From Legionella bozemanae (GTDB lineage: Bacteria > Pseudomonadota > Gammaproteobacteria > Legionellales > Legionellaceae), in NCBI RefSeq assembly GCF_001648595.1, contig NZ_LBAW01000017.1, positions 24,884 to 88,883 on the forward strand: a stretch of DNA of 64,000 bases. Reading direction: 5' to 3'. The translations under genes were made by a program, and so were the position numbers. Shown piece after piece: positions 9,092 to 19,160 of the stretch (its first letter is position 1; every line of letters starts with the position of its first letter). The notes beneath the pieces are model-generated. The model did not search any database. It saw only the letters and a program-made list of their open reading frames with translations, and was not told the origin of the DNA.

Positions 9092-9781
9092 ATGTTAAAT
9101 CACCTTTTAGAGTTACGCCGCCGTGGATTGCAAACCTTAATATGGTTTGGCAGCTTATTTCTTGTTTTCTTTTTTCTGGCTAACGATTTATATCAAGCTT
9201 TGGTTAGTCCACTGCTGCATACACTTTCAGCTCAAGAAGGTCTAATTGCTACTCAAGTAACTTCTCCAGTATTTACTCCCCTAAAACTTGCCGCTGATGC
9301 AGCCATATTACTAAGCACTCCTTTCGCTTTATTTCAATTTTGGCGTTTTATCAGCCCTGGCCTTTACCAAAGAGAACAAACTACACTACGTATTGCTCTA
9401 ATTTTCAGCCTTGTACTTTTTCTCGTTGGAGTTTTATTTTGCTTTTATTTGGTTTTACCGTTCATGTTCCACTTTTTTGCACACGCCTTACCTAAAGGAG
9501 TGCGCTATATGCCTGATATGGCTTATGCTTTGGACTTCATCACCAGAATGCTTATGATTTTTGGTTTCTGCTTTCAGGTACCTTTAATTTGCTTTGTACT
9601 GGTGCGTTTAAAAATCATTGAAGTGATAACGCTAAAAAAAATCAGGCCCTATGTCATTGTTGGGGCTTTTATTATAGGGATGTTACTTACTCCTCCGGAT
9701 GTTTTCTCACAAATCATGCTCGCCCTGCCGCTTTGTTTTCTTTATGAAATAGGGATTATTTTGGCACTTTATTTTATTTAA
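9092..9781 (+). CDS. tatC: Sec-independent protein translocase subunit TatC
   Basis: TatC is the six-helix inner-membrane receptor for twin-arginine signal peptides. The conserved start HLLELRRRGLQTLIWF, the region FWRFISPGLYQREQ and the late GAFIIGMLLTPPDVFSQIMLALPL (seen in pieces) are diagnostic. Length is 229 residues, a little shorter than E. coli TatC (258). No tatA or tatB lies next to it, so in this organism the Tat genes appear to be dispersed. Confidence 0.95.
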   Translation: MLNHLLELRRRGLQTLIWFGSLFLVFFFLANDLYQALVSPLLHTLSAQEGLIATQVTSPVFTPLKLAADAAILLSTPFALFQFWRFISPGLYQREQTTLRIALIFSLVLFLVGVLFCFYLVLPFMFHFFAHALPKGVRYMPDMAYALDFITRMLMIFGFCFQVPLICFVLVRLKIIEVITLKKIRPYVIVGAFIIGMLLTPPDVFSQIMLALPLCFLYEIGIILALYFI

Positions 9782-9877
9782 CTTTTTGATTTTTAATTGA
9801 AAAAATTGATTATTTAATAATCAGACAATGTGTTTTATGATGCTCATGCTTTAACCATTTAGATGTGAGATGTAAAA

Positions 9878-11554
9878 ATGATAAGTAAAGAAGAGTTAAG
9901 CCGCCAATATCTGGAAAAACAGCAACAAATCACGGCACAAAAAGAGCAGCTGTTGCAATTGCAGCAACAAAAAAGCGAAAAAGAAAAGACCATAGAAGTA
10001 CTTAATCAAAAAAATAAAGCCATCATCGAAAACGAAGTACCAGCAGCTTTAAAGCTAGCGCAAATAAATGCCAGTACCTCAGTAAGTTTAAATAAAGAAG
10101 ATAAACAAGCGGTTTTGCTCTACGTCCAAGACCAAGAGATTGCTTTGCGTAACGCAGAAGAAAATAATAAAAAACTTTTTGAGAAAACAAACAAATTAAA
10201 TTTATTACTGCAAAATGTTGAACAGCACCTAACTGTCGGTTATGACAGAAGTATACTTGCAGAATTTGCTAATCAATCAGGTATTACGAGTACTAAGAGT
10301 CCTAAAAATATAGGATTTGATTTATTACTGGAGATCCTTGAGGAAGAGAAAAGCAAATATACTTGGACCTTAGACTCAACCGATAGACGTAACTTATCAA
10401 ACGCTGTCTCTCGCAAAGCGAAAAGCATTCAATTTACACTTGGGGTAGATGAGCTGACACTAAGGGAAATTTCATCTGCTTTAGAAGCATTAGAAGAACT
10501 CAAATTAAAACTATCTAATAACTATGATGAAAGAAACAGCCTCGCTGAAACAGTTGTTTTACTTACTCAACAGATAACCCAAAAAGAAACAGTTACCATT
10601 AAAGAACTTACAGACCAGGCAGCAGAACTGGATCGACAAATTAAAATTCTAGAAAAACAAGAAGAAGAAAGGGAGCGAAGGGAAAAAGCGGAAGAGCACA
10701 ATCGAAAAATATCTTTAGAAAGACAACAACAAGAAAAAGAAAGGATAGAACAACGTGAAGTCCTTGCTGAAGAGATTAGAAGAATGCTTGAGGCGTACAT
10801 CAATGAGCGTAACAAGCATTATTATGCTAAGGATTTATTTATTTCTGATGATAGAGATATTCGTGATCAATTCATTAAAAAAATTAGTAATGCGAAAAAT
10901 GGCCTATTAAAAGCATATGTGGAATCCGGAAACAGCGAGGCGGTGCTTAAGAACATTACTGCAGAAGTGGATAAATTTCCAGGCGTCAAAATGCAAGCCA
11001 CTCTGAGTAAAATCGTAGTTAAGTTAATGGAAGCAGATGCAAAACCTGAGGCGGTAGAAGATCTGCCTGGAAAAGTGGAGCAAGTACTTTTAACGTTTGA
11101 AAGCAAAGAAAGCCGATATAAAGAATATGCCCTGAAAATGCGGGGTTTATATGACAAAATTGTCGGCATAAAAACTTATGCAGAAACCTTATCTGAACAT
11201 GAACAAGAAATCATAAATCAGCTTGCTGATGATCTTAAAAAAGATGTAGATCAATTCGTCTATCAAAATCGGGATGAGATTCCAGGTAAAGAGGCATATC
11301 AAAAATTTAAAATGAAAGTTAAAGCACGATTGCACAGTCAAGATGATGTGATGAGCGAATATACGTCTTGGCCAACAGTTGTAGCCAATATCTTGTTGAG
11401 TCTCGTGACAATAGGTAAATTGATTTATACGAAAGCGACAACAGGAAGAGCATCTTTCTTCTTTGATAAAACCGAAGATCAAAAAGAAATCGAAGCTCCT
11501 GTTGATGAAGTACTGGAAGATATAGGTAATTTTTTAAGTCTTAATACAATCTAA
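9878..11554 (+). CDS. large coiled-coil protein, effector candidate
   Basis: This 558-residue protein is not recognised by name. Residues 1-130 and about 200-300 are Gln/Glu/Lys-rich coiled coil (for example EKQEEERERREKAEEHNRK). The middle is helical, and near residues 500-525 there is a hydrophobic stretch (VVANILLSLVTIGKLIYTKA) followed by RASFFFDKTEDQKEIEAPVDE. Long coiled coils ending in a hydrophobic segment and an acidic tail are common among Legionella Dot/Icm substrates. I recall a similar hydrophobic-then-FFF tail in other Legionella coiled-coil proteins, but cannot verify it here. It is monocistronic, following tatC with a 96-bp gap. Confidence 0.75.
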   Translation: MISKEELSRQYLEKQQQITAQKEQLLQLQQQKSEKEKTIEVLNQKNKAIIENEVPAALKLAQINASTSVSLNKEDKQAVLLYVQDQEIALRNAEENNKKLFEKTNKLNLLLQNVEQHLTVGYDRSILAEFANQSGITSTKSPKNIGFDLLLEILEEEKSKYTWTLDSTDRRNLSNAVSRKAKSIQFTLGVDELTLREISSALEALEELKLKLSNNYDERNSLAETVVLLTQQITQKETVTIKELTDQAAELDRQIKILEKQEEERERREKAEEHNRKISLERQQQEKERIEQREVLAEEIRRMLEAYINERNKHYYAKDLFISDDRDIRDQFIKKISNAKNGLLKAYVESGNSEAVLKNITAEVDKFPGVKMQATLSKIVVKLMEADAKPEAVEDLPGKVEQVLLTFESKESRYKEYALKMRGLYDKIVGIKTYAETLSEHEQEIINQLADDLKKDVDQFVYQNRDEIPGKEAYQKFKMKVKARLHSQDDVMSEYTSWPTVVANILLSLVTIGKLIYTKATTGRASFFFDKTEDQKEIEAPVDEVLEDIGNFLSLNTI

Positions 11555-11747
11555 ATAAATGCATAGTCTGGATAAAGCGGCATACCTGCCAAGCGGAGCA
11601 ACAAATGTTGTTGTTCCTGCACAGGCAGGGATCCATTTATAATGGAACACATTGCCACTATAAAAATGGATCCCCGCTTACGGGCTGAATCTTCTACATA
11701 TCGCTGAAAAACTAGTCCGGCCTTATTCCGAAGTCCCGCGGACAAAA

Positions 11748-11872
11748 CCTGAGCGATCCACGCGGAATTTGAATGTCACTTTATGTTTTTAAATGAACGA
11801 TACTCAGTGTTCTACGTACGGCACTTTATGCACGGTACGTAGAGGGTAAATTTCGCGTGGAGCGCGCTCAGG
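11748..11872. repeat. MITE-like inverted repeat enclosing a 31-bp palindrome
   Basis: The 420-bp gap 11555-11974 is filled by nested repeats rather than genes. The outer arms of this element read CCTGAGCGATCCACGCGGAA on the left and, in reverse complement, CCTGAGCGCGCTCCACGCG on the right. Between them lies a second copy of the 31-bp palindrome. To the left, 11620-11685 holds another inverted repeat around GGATCCATTT/AAATGGATCC, and 11734-11745 a REP fragment (TCCCGCGGACAA). Confidence 0.6.
11812..11842. repeat. 31-bp palindrome, copy 2 of 3
   Basis: Arms CTACGTACGGCAC and GCACGGTACGTAG around TTTAT closely match the copies after panD and argD. This copy sits centrally in the larger inverted repeat 11748-11872. 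Confidence 0.85.
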
Positions 11873-11974
11873 GACCAGATGTCACTGTAACATCATCCAC
11901 ACTAGGAGCTATGCTTGATTTAATTCAATTTTTCGTGGGTAATAAAGCGTTTATATTGTATTATTCATTGTAAA

Positions 11975-13003
11975 ATGCTTTTTATTACAAAAATGAATAC
12001 ATCCAATAAATTAAGACTGGCTGCACATCTGCAAATTCAAGAGCAACTACGCCAAAGCACAGCTCACCGCTTTAATGAAATCAATAAAAAATATGCTGAA
12101 TCAGCTTCTCTCTTAAAAGAAGAATTAAAAAAAATTATTCTCAAAAAATTATGTGCAACTCATCAATTAGCCATTATTTTAATCGATATACAAAATGACT
12201 TCGTATTGCATGGTTTTGCCTTATATGCCCCCGCTGGCGAAAATACATTGATCAGCAATATGGCATTACTTGATGCACTGATTGAACTTATTGCAAACTA
12301 CCCTGAGCTTTGTCAGCAAATCGAGCTTATTACCACTCAGGATGCCCATGTTTTTGGACGAACCCAGGAGCATATTGATACACAAATTATGAAGCAAGGT
12401 TATGGACAAATACATACGCAGAGAATCCTCAGAATTGAACACCATGAATTACAACAACTTAATCCAGAAAATGGACAATATGGGATCCATTGCCTATGCG
12501 GCACAATAGGGGCCGCCATTTCCCAACCTATTGAGGAACGGCTGAAAATTCTGGAAGAAAAAATTTCGATTTACCGCTTTGCTAAAATTAATTTCTCTGC
12601 TCCTGAAGCTGGAATGAAACTTAAGGAAGGAATTGATTTAAGTGAGCCATGCTTTTTAAAAGAGATGAATAATATTTATGATGAATATGCCCTGTCTTTC
12701 CTCCAATTTTTCCGAAATAAAGCGTATAACGAACTATTGATTGCCGGGATCTGCGGCAATATTTGTGTGCAACAAGCCGCCGAAGGTCTGGCAGGCGCAG
12801 GCGAAAAGGTAAGTGTACTTGATCCCTGCGTGCATTACCTGATTATCCCCAACATGAGTTCTTATGATGAAGTATGGACAACCGTTCAAAAATCTTATGC
12901 TGCAAAAGGAATAAACTCGATTGCGCTCACTGATTTTCAATCAAATCCTGAATGGCAAAGTCAAAGAAAACGCCTCCATAATGAACACGCCTTCACTTTG
13001 TAG
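11975..13003 (+). CDS. isochorismatase/nicotinamidase-family cysteine hydrolase
   Basis: The catalytic pattern of this superfamily is visible: Asp in IILIDIQNDF (about residue 67), a metal-site-like TTQDAHVFG, Lys in YRFAKINFSAPEAG (about residue 203), and the nucleophile Cys in AGICGNICVQQAAEGL (about residue 265). The Asp-Lys-Cys triad and the DxH suggest amidase chemistry close to nicotinamidase. At 342 residues it is much longer than PncA (about 210). About 55 helical residues at the N-terminus and about 45 at the C-terminus are additional. Neither ATG 11975 nor ATG 11993 has a good ribosome binding site. Substrate is unknown. Confidence 0.75.
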   Translation: MLFITKMNTSNKLRLAAHLQIQEQLRQSTAHRFNEINKKYAESASLLKEELKKIILKKLCATHQLAIILIDIQNDFVLHGFALYAPAGENTLISNMALLDALIELIANYPELCQQIELITTQDAHVFGRTQEHIDTQIMKQGYGQIHTQRILRIEHHELQQLNPENGQYGIHCLCGTIGAAISQPIEERLKILEEKISIYRFAKINFSAPEAGMKLKEGIDLSEPCFLKEMNNIYDEYALSFLQFFRNKAYNELLIAGICGNICVQQAAEGLAGAGEKVSVLDPCVHYLIIPNMSSYDEVWTTVQKSYAAKGINSIALTDFQSNPEWQSQRKRLHNEHAFTL

Positions 13004-13045
13004 TGACTCCTTCGTGCTGAGTGGAATACTGGGTCAGCTTGCAAT

Positions 13046-13894
13046 TTAAGCAAATAAATAATTAATACCTAAACGGACAATGTGGCCATCGAAACGTGAA
13101 GTCGTACTTACTGCATTAACAAATAAAGGTTTTCCTGCATCAGGGCCGTCATTAATCAGGCTGGTTAGGGGAGTAGCGTTACAGGTAAAAGAGCCTAAAT
13201 CATAATACAAATACTCCAATTTTGTACTCCACTGCCCTTGAAATCTCCATTCTAAAGTGCCTCCTACAGTCCAACCATTCCGTGTTGAGGAAGAGCTTCC
13301 ATCACTGGTAAATGTTCTCACTAAATTATTCGCAGTTCCAAGATAACTCTGGGTTAGATCAGTGTCTGAGCGAACCCCTCCATAAGCATAACCACCTGTT
13401 GCAGCTAAAAGTAGTGAGGAAGTAGCAAGCACCCCAAAACGCCCTCGTACTGTCCCTAAATAATCAATACTCTGATCCAGAAACAGATTCGAAGCAATTC
13501 TTGAAGTCCTAAAAGTAGGAATCGCAACGACTTGTTGTGAAGAAACCGTATCAATTTCAGGCGTTATACCTTGAATATCAGCTTCCACTCCCAAAACAAA
13601 TTGATTCAAAGAGTATGAATATCCAATTTGTCCTCCACCGATAAAATTGTCATTATTTGCTGAGAAAGAAGATGTTGCGGCAGTTACTGACGTCGCAGCT
13701 GCTAATGCAGAAGTGGTAGCAGCAGAGGGTAAAGTACGAACCGTGGAAAGATCAGTATGATCCTTATTATGTGTATTTGAATAACCTCCATTAATTCCAA
13801 CATAAAAACCGGTCCAACCTGGAACAGGTGCTGCTGTTGACCAAGAACCAACCCCAAGCATACAGCTTATTAAAGAAAATTTAATAAAATTCAT
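13046..13894 (-). CDS. outer-membrane beta-barrel protein (Omp25/OmpA-barrel type)
   Basis: A signal peptide (MNFIKFSLISCMLGVGSWSTAAP) is followed by WTGFYVGINGGYS, the usual first strand of small Omp25/Opa-like barrels. Alternating hydrophobic strands run to a C-terminal VRLGINYLF-Ala, the typical last strand. An Ala/Ser/Thr-rich low-complexity loop occupies about residues 50-78. The predicted product is an eight-stranded outer-membrane barrel of unknown role. It is a single gene between two convergent or divergent neighbours. Confidence 0.8.
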   Translation of the reverse strand: MNFIKFSLISCMLGVGSWSTAAPVPGWTGFYVGINGGYSNTHNKDHTDLSTVRTLPSAATTSALAAATSVTAATSSFSANNDNFIGGGQIGYSYSLNQFVLGVEADIQGITPEIDTVSSQQVVAIPTFRTSRIASNLFLDQSIDYLGTVRGRFGVLATSSLLLAATGGYAYGGVRSDTDLTQSYLGTANNLVRTFTSDGSSSSTRNGWTVGGTLEWRFQGQWSTKLEYLYYDLGSFTCNATPLTSLINDGPDAGKPLFVNAVSTTSRFDGHIVRLGINYLFA

Positions 13895-14076
13895 AAAGAT
13901 AACTTGAAAATTAATATAATGAAAATTCTATCATGGAGTTTTTTCGCGATACAACCCATCTATTTAACTCATATTTATTACTCTCCTTTATTTTTTCCTT
14001 TTAAATTTTCTATAGGCTTCAAGCTTAATTCACTTTTACCGATATATTATTCAAGATGCTCAACAAAGAGGCTTAT

Positions 14077-14388
14077 ATGAATAAAATCGCGCAATTTAAT
14101 ATTGGAGATTTAGTGATTCACAAAAACAGCCGCTACAGAGCAATCGTAGTGGATGTTGACCCTTTATTTCAGGCTTCCGGACGTTATAATCCACAAGCGC
14201 ATAAACGTGAATTTGCTACACGAAATCCTTGGTATCGCTTATTGATTGATGACAGTAGCCAAATCACCTATGTTGAAGAGTGCATGCTCATTGCGGACAC
14301 AAGCCAAAGGCCAATTAATAACCCACATATTCGCTTTTATTTAAAAGAAAAAGAAGGACATTACAGTAATGTAAGTCCTACCCATTAA
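14077..14388 (+). CDS. hspQ: heat shock protein HspQ (YccV-like, hemimethylated-DNA-binding fold)
   Basis: HspQ is a small heat-shock protein that in enterobacteria acts as a specificity factor for Lon. Family motifs are FNIGDLVIHKNSRYRAIVVDVDP, seen in pieces, and NPWYRLLIDDSSQITYVEE. The ATG at 14077 is preceded by AAAGAGG and yields 104 residues, the normal length; an upstream in-frame ATG at 14056 is not needed. Confidence 0.9.
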   Translation: MNKIAQFNIGDLVIHKNSRYRAIVVDVDPLFQASGRYNPQAHKREFATRNPWYRLLIDDSSQITYVEECMLIADTSQRPINNPHIRFYLKEKEGHYSNVSPTH

Positions 14389-14578
14389 ACACTAATTTCT
14401 GATGAATACATTCTGAAGCAACAAAGCGGGACTTGGGGCTCTGTCCCTTATTACCGCTGTACGCAAAAAAATAATAAGCCTATTATTTAAAATAATTTTT
14501 TACCGCTGTCATACGCAACCGGCTCATATCCGCTTTGAGTTCTTAAAAATAGGCAGCATTTTAATCATGAGACAGTAT

Positions 14579-14773
14579 CTACGTGTTCCTTACAATTAAA
14601 ACCAAGAGTGCAATAAAACCAATCAAAACAAGAGCCAAAACCCCCATAGTAAAAAAACTTTTGTTCAAATTTTCTTTACTAAATTGCCCAGGATTTCCTT
14701 TGATTGCGCGGTACAAAATGAAAATGATCAGCCCGGCACCCATAAGACCTAGAATTTGATATAAAGTTTCCAT
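14579..14773 (-). CDS. small two-helix membrane protein
   Basis: The 64-residue product has two hydrophobic segments (YQILGLMGAGLIIFILYRAI and FFTMGVLALVLIGFIALLVLI) separated by a polar loop (KGNPGQFSKENLNKS). It lies 11 bp downstream of fre on the same strand and could be its last operon member. I do not recognise the family. The clean hydrophobic pattern and the GGAAGAG upstream of the ATG support a real gene. Confidence 0.6.
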   Translation of the reverse strand: METLYQILGLMGAGLIIFILYRAIKGNPGQFSKENLNKSFFTMGVLALVLIGFIALLVLIVRNT

Positions 14774-14784
14774 AAAACTCTTCC

Positions 14785-15480
14785 TTATTTTGCTTCAAAA
14801 CTAAATGCATCTGAAAATAAATGGGCGGAGGAAACGCCGCTGTTTAATAATGCATCACGAGTGCTGTATACCATATCAAAAGGTCCACTAATAACTATTT
14901 GCCATTCACCAAGATCCTGTGGATGCTTGCTTAGTACAATAGAAGCGAGAGGGACAGTATTGTCTTCAGAAACCGAAGAAAAATATTTAAAATGGCTCAC
15001 ATGGGTCTGCCAACTTGTTACTTTTTCATCCATGTATAAGTCATTTTGCAAACGTGCGCCCCAAAATAATTCAAAATTCCGAGTGTCTGCAGTAGATAAT
15101 AACTGTTCGATCATCGCTTTTACAGGTGCAAACCCTGTACCACCAGCAATAAATAATATAGGGCGTCGCGGATCCAAATGTTTAATGGAACATTCACCAA
15201 AAGGCAGGCAGATATTCACAAAACCATATTTCTTGATATGGGCAAATAATCGCTGATTGTAGGGATTTTCCAAGCTATGGCGAATGTGAAGCTCATATTT
15301 ATGAGATCCTAATGGCGCATTAGCAATAGAATAACTAAATGCTTCTTCACCAAAAAGAATTTGCAGATATTGTCCTGCTTGATAATCAATGTATTTTTCA
15401 GGAGTTAAAATCAAACGCATGATGCTGTCTGTCAAGGGTGAAATGTCTTCTACAAGCGCTTTAATTGTTTTTTTCTTCAT
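14785..15480 (-). CDS. fre: NAD(P)H-flavin reductase (Fre/LuxG family)
   Basis: Fre transfers electrons from NAD(P)H to free flavins. The FAD/FMN-binding segment contains AGQYLQILF and [14 protein letters not shown]. The nucleotide-binding region has [20 protein letters not shown], and there is a late [15 protein letters not shown]. Its ATG overlaps the ubiD stop as ATGA. The ubiD-fre order is the same as in E. coli, where reduced flavin supply may support prenyl-FMN-dependent UbiD. Confidence 0.9.
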   Translation of the reverse strand: MKKKTIKALVEDISPLTDSIMRLILTPEKYIDYQAGQYLQILFGEEAFSYSIANAPLGSHKYELHIRHSLENPYNQRLFAHIKKYGFVNICLPFGECSIKHLDPRRPILFIAGGTGFAPVKAMIEQLLSTADTRNFELFWGARLQNDLYMDEKVTSWQTHVSHFKYFSSVSEDNTVPLASIVLSKHPQDLGEWQIVISGPFDMVYSTRDALLNSGVSSAHLFSDAFSFEAK

Positions 15481-16946
15481 TCACCTAACCCCAGAGAAGA
15501 CCAGTAACCACTGACTTTTTTTAGTATTTCTTCATCCATCACAATGGGCTCCCCCCATTCTCTTTGTGTCTCACCTGGCCATTTATTGGTTGCGTCCATT
15601 CCTATTTTTGAACCCAAACCTGAAACAGGTGAAGCAAAATCCAGATAATCAATCGGTGTATTTTCCATCATGACGGTATCCCGTGCAGGATCCATACGTG
15701 TAGTCATTGCCCAAATCACATCCTTCCAATTACGCGCATCAATGTCATCATCACAAACAATGACAAATTTGGTATACATAAACTGCCTTAAAAAAGACCA
15801 GACTGCCATCATAATTCGTTTCGCATGCCCAGGATACTGTTTCTTCATTGTGACTACAGCCAAACGATAAGAACATCCTTCTGGGGGCAAATAGAAATCA
15901 ACAATTTCAGGGAATTGTTTTTGTAATAAGGGGATAAATACTTCATTTAACGCAACACCTAAAATAGCGGGCTCATCAGGAGGCCGACCAGTATAGGTAC
16001 TATGATAAATGGGATTATCTCGATGGGTGATACGTTCCACAGTAAACACTGGAAAAGATTGTACTTCATTATAATAGCCCGTATGATCCCCATAAGGTCC
16101 TTCGGGTGCTTCTACTCCAGGCTCTAAATAACCTTCTAAAATAATTTCCGCACTCGCTGGAACATGCAGCTCGTGCCCAATACATCGCGTCAGACGCGTG
16201 CGTTGGCCGCGTAATAATCCAGCAAAAGCATATTCAGACAAAGTATCCGGGACAGGGGTCACCGCAGCAAGGATAGTTGCAGGATCCGCACCTAATGTCA
16301 CTGCAACTGGAAAACGTTCGCCGGGATAAGCTTTTTGCCATGCCTGATAGTCCAATGCTCCTCCACGATGGGATAACCAACGCATGATTAATTGATTTTT
16401 ATTTAATACTTGCTGCCGGTAAATTCCCATGTTTTCACGTGGTTGATGAGGCCCTTTAGTGGTTACAAGCCCCCAGGTTATTAATGGCGCAGCATCTTTA
16501 GGCCAGCAGGTTTGAATGGGTAAAGAATTCAGATCTACCTCATCTTTTTCCCAAACATGAGTTTGGCATTCTGCACCGCTTACATATTTTGGTGCCATAT
16601 TTAATGCTTGTTTTAACAAAGGGAGCTTATTAAATGCATCTTTGAATCCTTTGGGTGGATCAGGTTCCTTTAAAGCAGCCAATAATTTGCCCACCTCTCT
16701 CAATGCACCGATGTTTTCTTCACCCATTCCCATAGCCACACGTTCAACGGTACCAAACAAATTGGTCAGAACCGGCATTTGATGATTTGGAGTATTGATA
16801 AAGAGAAGAGCAGGGCCGCCTGAACGTAACACCCGATCACTGACTGCTGTCATTTCAAGATAAGGCGATACGGGATAAGATATACGTTTTAATAAATCAC
16901 GTGATTCCAATTGTGCAATAAAATCTCTTAGATCAGAGTATTTCAT
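15477..16946 (-). CDS. ubiD: 4-hydroxy-3-polyprenylbenzoate decarboxylase (UbiD)
   Basis: UbiD decarboxylates the polyprenylated 4-hydroxybenzoate intermediate of ubiquinone synthesis, using prenylated FMN. The start [19 protein letters not shown] is typical. The core contains [11 protein letters not shown] and [16 protein letters not shown], and the C-terminus has DATNKWPGE. The ATG at 16946 gives 489 residues, matching E. coli UbiD; upstream codons in the open frame encode repeat-derived sequence. coq7 later in the window acts in the same pathway. Confidence 0.95.
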   Translation of the reverse strand: MKYSDLRDFIAQLESRDLLKRISYPVSPYLEMTAVSDRVLRSGGPALLFINTPNHQMPVLTNLFGTVERVAMGMGEENIGALREVGKLLAALKEPDPPKGFKDAFNKLPLLKQALNMAPKYVSGAECQTHVWEKDEVDLNSLPIQTCWPKDAAPLITWGLVTTKGPHQPRENMGIYRQQVLNKNQLIMRWLSHRGGALDYQAWQKAYPGERFPVAVTLGADPATILAAVTPVPDTLSEYAFAGLLRGQRTRLTRCIGHELHVPASAEIILEGYLEPGVEAPEGPYGDHTGYYNEVQSFPVFTVERITHRDNPIYHSTYTGRPPDEPAILGVALNEVFIPLLQKQFPEIVDFYLPPEGCSYRLAVVTMKKQYPGHAKRIMMAVWSFLRQFMYTKFVIVCDDDIDARNWKDVIWAMTTRMDPARDTVMMENTPIDYLDFASPVSGLGSKIGMDATNKWPGETQREWGEPIVMDEEILKKVSGYWSSLGLGE

Positions 16947-17022
16947 TAATAATCCCCTAGAGTAGCCTGGGTGAAGGCACAGACGCCTTGCCAATTAAGT
17001 TCAGTTTATGTCTCCATAAAAT

Positions 17023-17106
17023 TGTCATCCCCGCGGGCGGGGATCCAACTTTTATCGAATACCGAAGCCAATTTAGGGATAGATTCCCGCCTACGCGGGA
17101 ATGACA
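17023..17106. repeat. REP-like inverted repeat (second type)
   Basis: Two GC-rich palindromic units face each other: TTGTCATCCCCGCGGGCGGG on the left and CCCGCCTACGCGGGAATGAC on the right, separated by about 35 bp. They resemble the CCCGCG...CGCGGG extragenic palindromes found in many proteobacteria. This unit lies between the 5' end of ubiD and the 3' end of rho. Confidence 0.75.
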
Positions 17107-17197
17107 AAGTTCCTAAACTTAATGGCAGTGAGCACAGCCTAACCCGGGCTCGCATCAATTTTCCCAGGCTGTATTTAAGACAGTTAGAATACTTAAA

Positions 17198-18460
17198 TTA
17201 CTCTTGACGTTTCATTGCATCAAAGAATTCGGCATTGGTTTTATGATTCTTCATGCGCTCAAGCAAGAACTCAATTGCATCGCACTCATCCATAGATTGC
17301 AGGATTTTGCGCAATATCCAAGTACGTTGGAGATCCTCTGGGCTCAATAACAGATCTTCACGACGTGTACCAGAACGATTAATATTAATCGCAGGGAAGA
17401 CACGACGCTCAGCGATATTACGACTCAAGTGGATTTCCATATTACCTGTTCCCTTAAATTCTTCGTAAATCACTTCATCCATTTTAGAACCGGTGTCTAC
17501 CAGAGCTGTAGCGATAATCGTCAAGCTGCCGCCTTCCTCGATATTTCGTGCAGCACCATACAGACGCTTAGGTCTTTGCAATGCATTGGCATCAACACCA
17601 CCGGTCAGTACTTTACCTGATGAAGGAATCACTGTGTTGTAAGCTCGCGCCAAGCGAGTAATCGAGTCAAGTAAAATCACTACATCACGTTTGTGTTCCA
17701 CCAAACGCTTGGCTTTTTCGATCACCATTTCAGCAACTTGAACGTGGCGGTTTGCAGGTTCATCAAAAGTACTGGCAACCACCTCTCCTTTTACAGAGCG
17801 TTGCATTTCAGTTACTTCTTCAGGACGCTCATCAATTAATAATACAATGAGATAACATTCGGGATAATTTTTTTCTATAGAACGTGCGATATTTTGCAGC
17901 ATTAATGTTTTACCCGCTTTGGGAGGGGAAACAATCAAACCACGTTGTCCTCGACCAAAAGGAGCACACAAATCAACTACCCGCGCGGTTAAATCTTCGG
18001 TACTGCCATTTCCTTGCTCCATAACCAAGCGCTCTGTAGCAAATAAAGGAGTAAGGTTTTCAAATAAAATTTTCCGTTTGGCACTATCAGGTGAATCATA
18101 ATTGATTTCATCAACTTTCAACAAAGCAAAATAACGTTCACTGTCTTTAGGAGGACGAATTTTTCCTGAAATAGTATCACCAGAACGCAAACCGAAACGT
18201 CTGATTTGGCTAGGTGACACATAAATATCATCAGGGCCTGCCAAATAAGAGCCATCGGCAGAACGCAAGAAACCAAAACCATCAGTCAGGACTTCTAAAA
18301 CACCATCACCGTGAATGTCTTCACCTTTTAAGGCGTGCGCTTTAAGAATGGCAAAAATAATTTCTTGTTTGCGCATACGGGAAGGGTTCTCGACACCAAT
18401 CTCTTGTGCGATGTTAAAAAGATCGGCAATAGGCAATTGCTTAAGTTCACTAAGATTCAT
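17198..18460 (-). CDS. rho: transcription termination factor Rho
   Basis: Rho is the hexameric RNA helicase that ends transcription at Rho-dependent terminators. The N-terminus [18 protein letters not shown] is typical. The RNA-binding cold-shock-like domain contains [21 protein letters not shown] (in pieces), and the ATPase has [15 protein letters not shown] (Walker A) and [16 protein letters not shown] (Walker B). The Q-loop region [20 protein letters not shown] is intact. The ATG at 18460 yields 420 residues, the usual length. trxA lies just upstream, a widespread order. Confidence 0.98.
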   Translation of the reverse strand: MNLSELKQLPIADLFNIAQEIGVENPSRMRKQEIIFAILKAHALKGEDIHGDGVLEVLTDGFGFLRSADGSYLAGPDDIYVSPSQIRRFGLRSGDTISGKIRPPKDSERYFALLKVDEINYDSPDSAKRKILFENLTPLFATERLVMEQGNGSTEDLTARVVDLCAPFGRGQRGLIVSPPKAGKTLMLQNIARSIEKNYPECYLIVLLIDERPEEVTEMQRSVKGEVVASTFDEPANRHVQVAEMVIEKAKRLVEHKRDVVILLDSITRLARAYNTVIPSSGKVLTGGVDANALQRPKRLYGAARNIEEGGSLTIIATALVDTGSKMDEVIYEEFKGTGNMEIHLSRNIAERRVFPAININRSGTRREDLLLSPEDLQRTWILRKILQSMDECDAIEFLLERMKNHKTNAEFFDAMKRQE

Positions 18461-18634
18461 ACTTCTCACTTGATTTGTTGATTAATTGAATTGGATATCC
18501 GGGAAAAATATTATTAAGAATGCAGCTAAGGATTCTGCTGCCTATGTGACATATTTACATTATATCACATATTGCAGACAGGCTATCACAGCTTTACTAA
18601 AAGATACAACATTTTTATGTAGAAAAATAAAAAA

Positions 18635-18961
18635 TTAAACGTGACTCTCAACAAAAGCACTTAATTGAGATTTTGAAAGCAAACCCATTTTAACTGCTTC
18701 GACTTGGCCGTTTTTAAATAAAATCAATGTAGGAATACTCATCACCCCAAACTTTGCAGGGGCTTGTGGATGCTCATCGATATTAATTTTGGCAAAAGTT
18801 ACTTGCTCACCATGAGTAGCAGCTACTTCTTCCAATATAGGTGTCAATGCACGACATGGACCACACCATTCAGCCCAAAAGTCAACTAATACAGGCTTAT
18901 TTGCATTGATTACATCTTGTTCAAAGCTTGCATCTGTTATCGTTTTAATAAGATCACTCAT
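18635..18961 (-). CDS. trxA: thioredoxin
   Basis: This is a cytosolic dithiol-disulfide oxidoreductase of 108 residues. The active site WAEWCGPC and the cis-proline segment MSIPTLILF are intact, and the overall length matches TrxA. It is encoded upstream of rho with about a 170-bp leader between them, so rho may have its own promoter. Confidence 0.97.
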   Translation of the reverse strand: MSDLIKTITDASFEQDVINANKPVLVDFWAEWCGPCRALTPILEEVAATHGEQVTFAKINIDEHPQAPAKFGVMSIPTLILFKNGQVEAVKMGLLSKSQLSAFVESHV

Positions 18962-19160
18962 GTATCAACCTCGGTTGTTTAAAATTCGTTAATTGCCAAA
19001 CTCACTTTGCATTCCAAAATACCTATTTGGCATAGCTTGAATGAAAAATCCTCTGAAAACGCACGCCATACTTATTCAGTCAAAAGGCTGCTCATTCAAG
19101 CTGCACTCAAATCCACTGCCCTTAGATTTTTGCATTAAGAGAAACTGGCTGCAACTCCTA

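Noticed and set aside
10567..10815. Ser/Cys/Arg-rich minus-strand frame inside the coiled-coil gene
   Set aside because: It is the antisense of a Gln/Glu-rich coiled-coil sequence, which gives stop-free opposite frames by composition.
14430..14520. short direct repeat around TACCGCTGT and ACGCA after hspQ
   Set aside because: Two short imperfect copies only, with no clear structure; could be chance.
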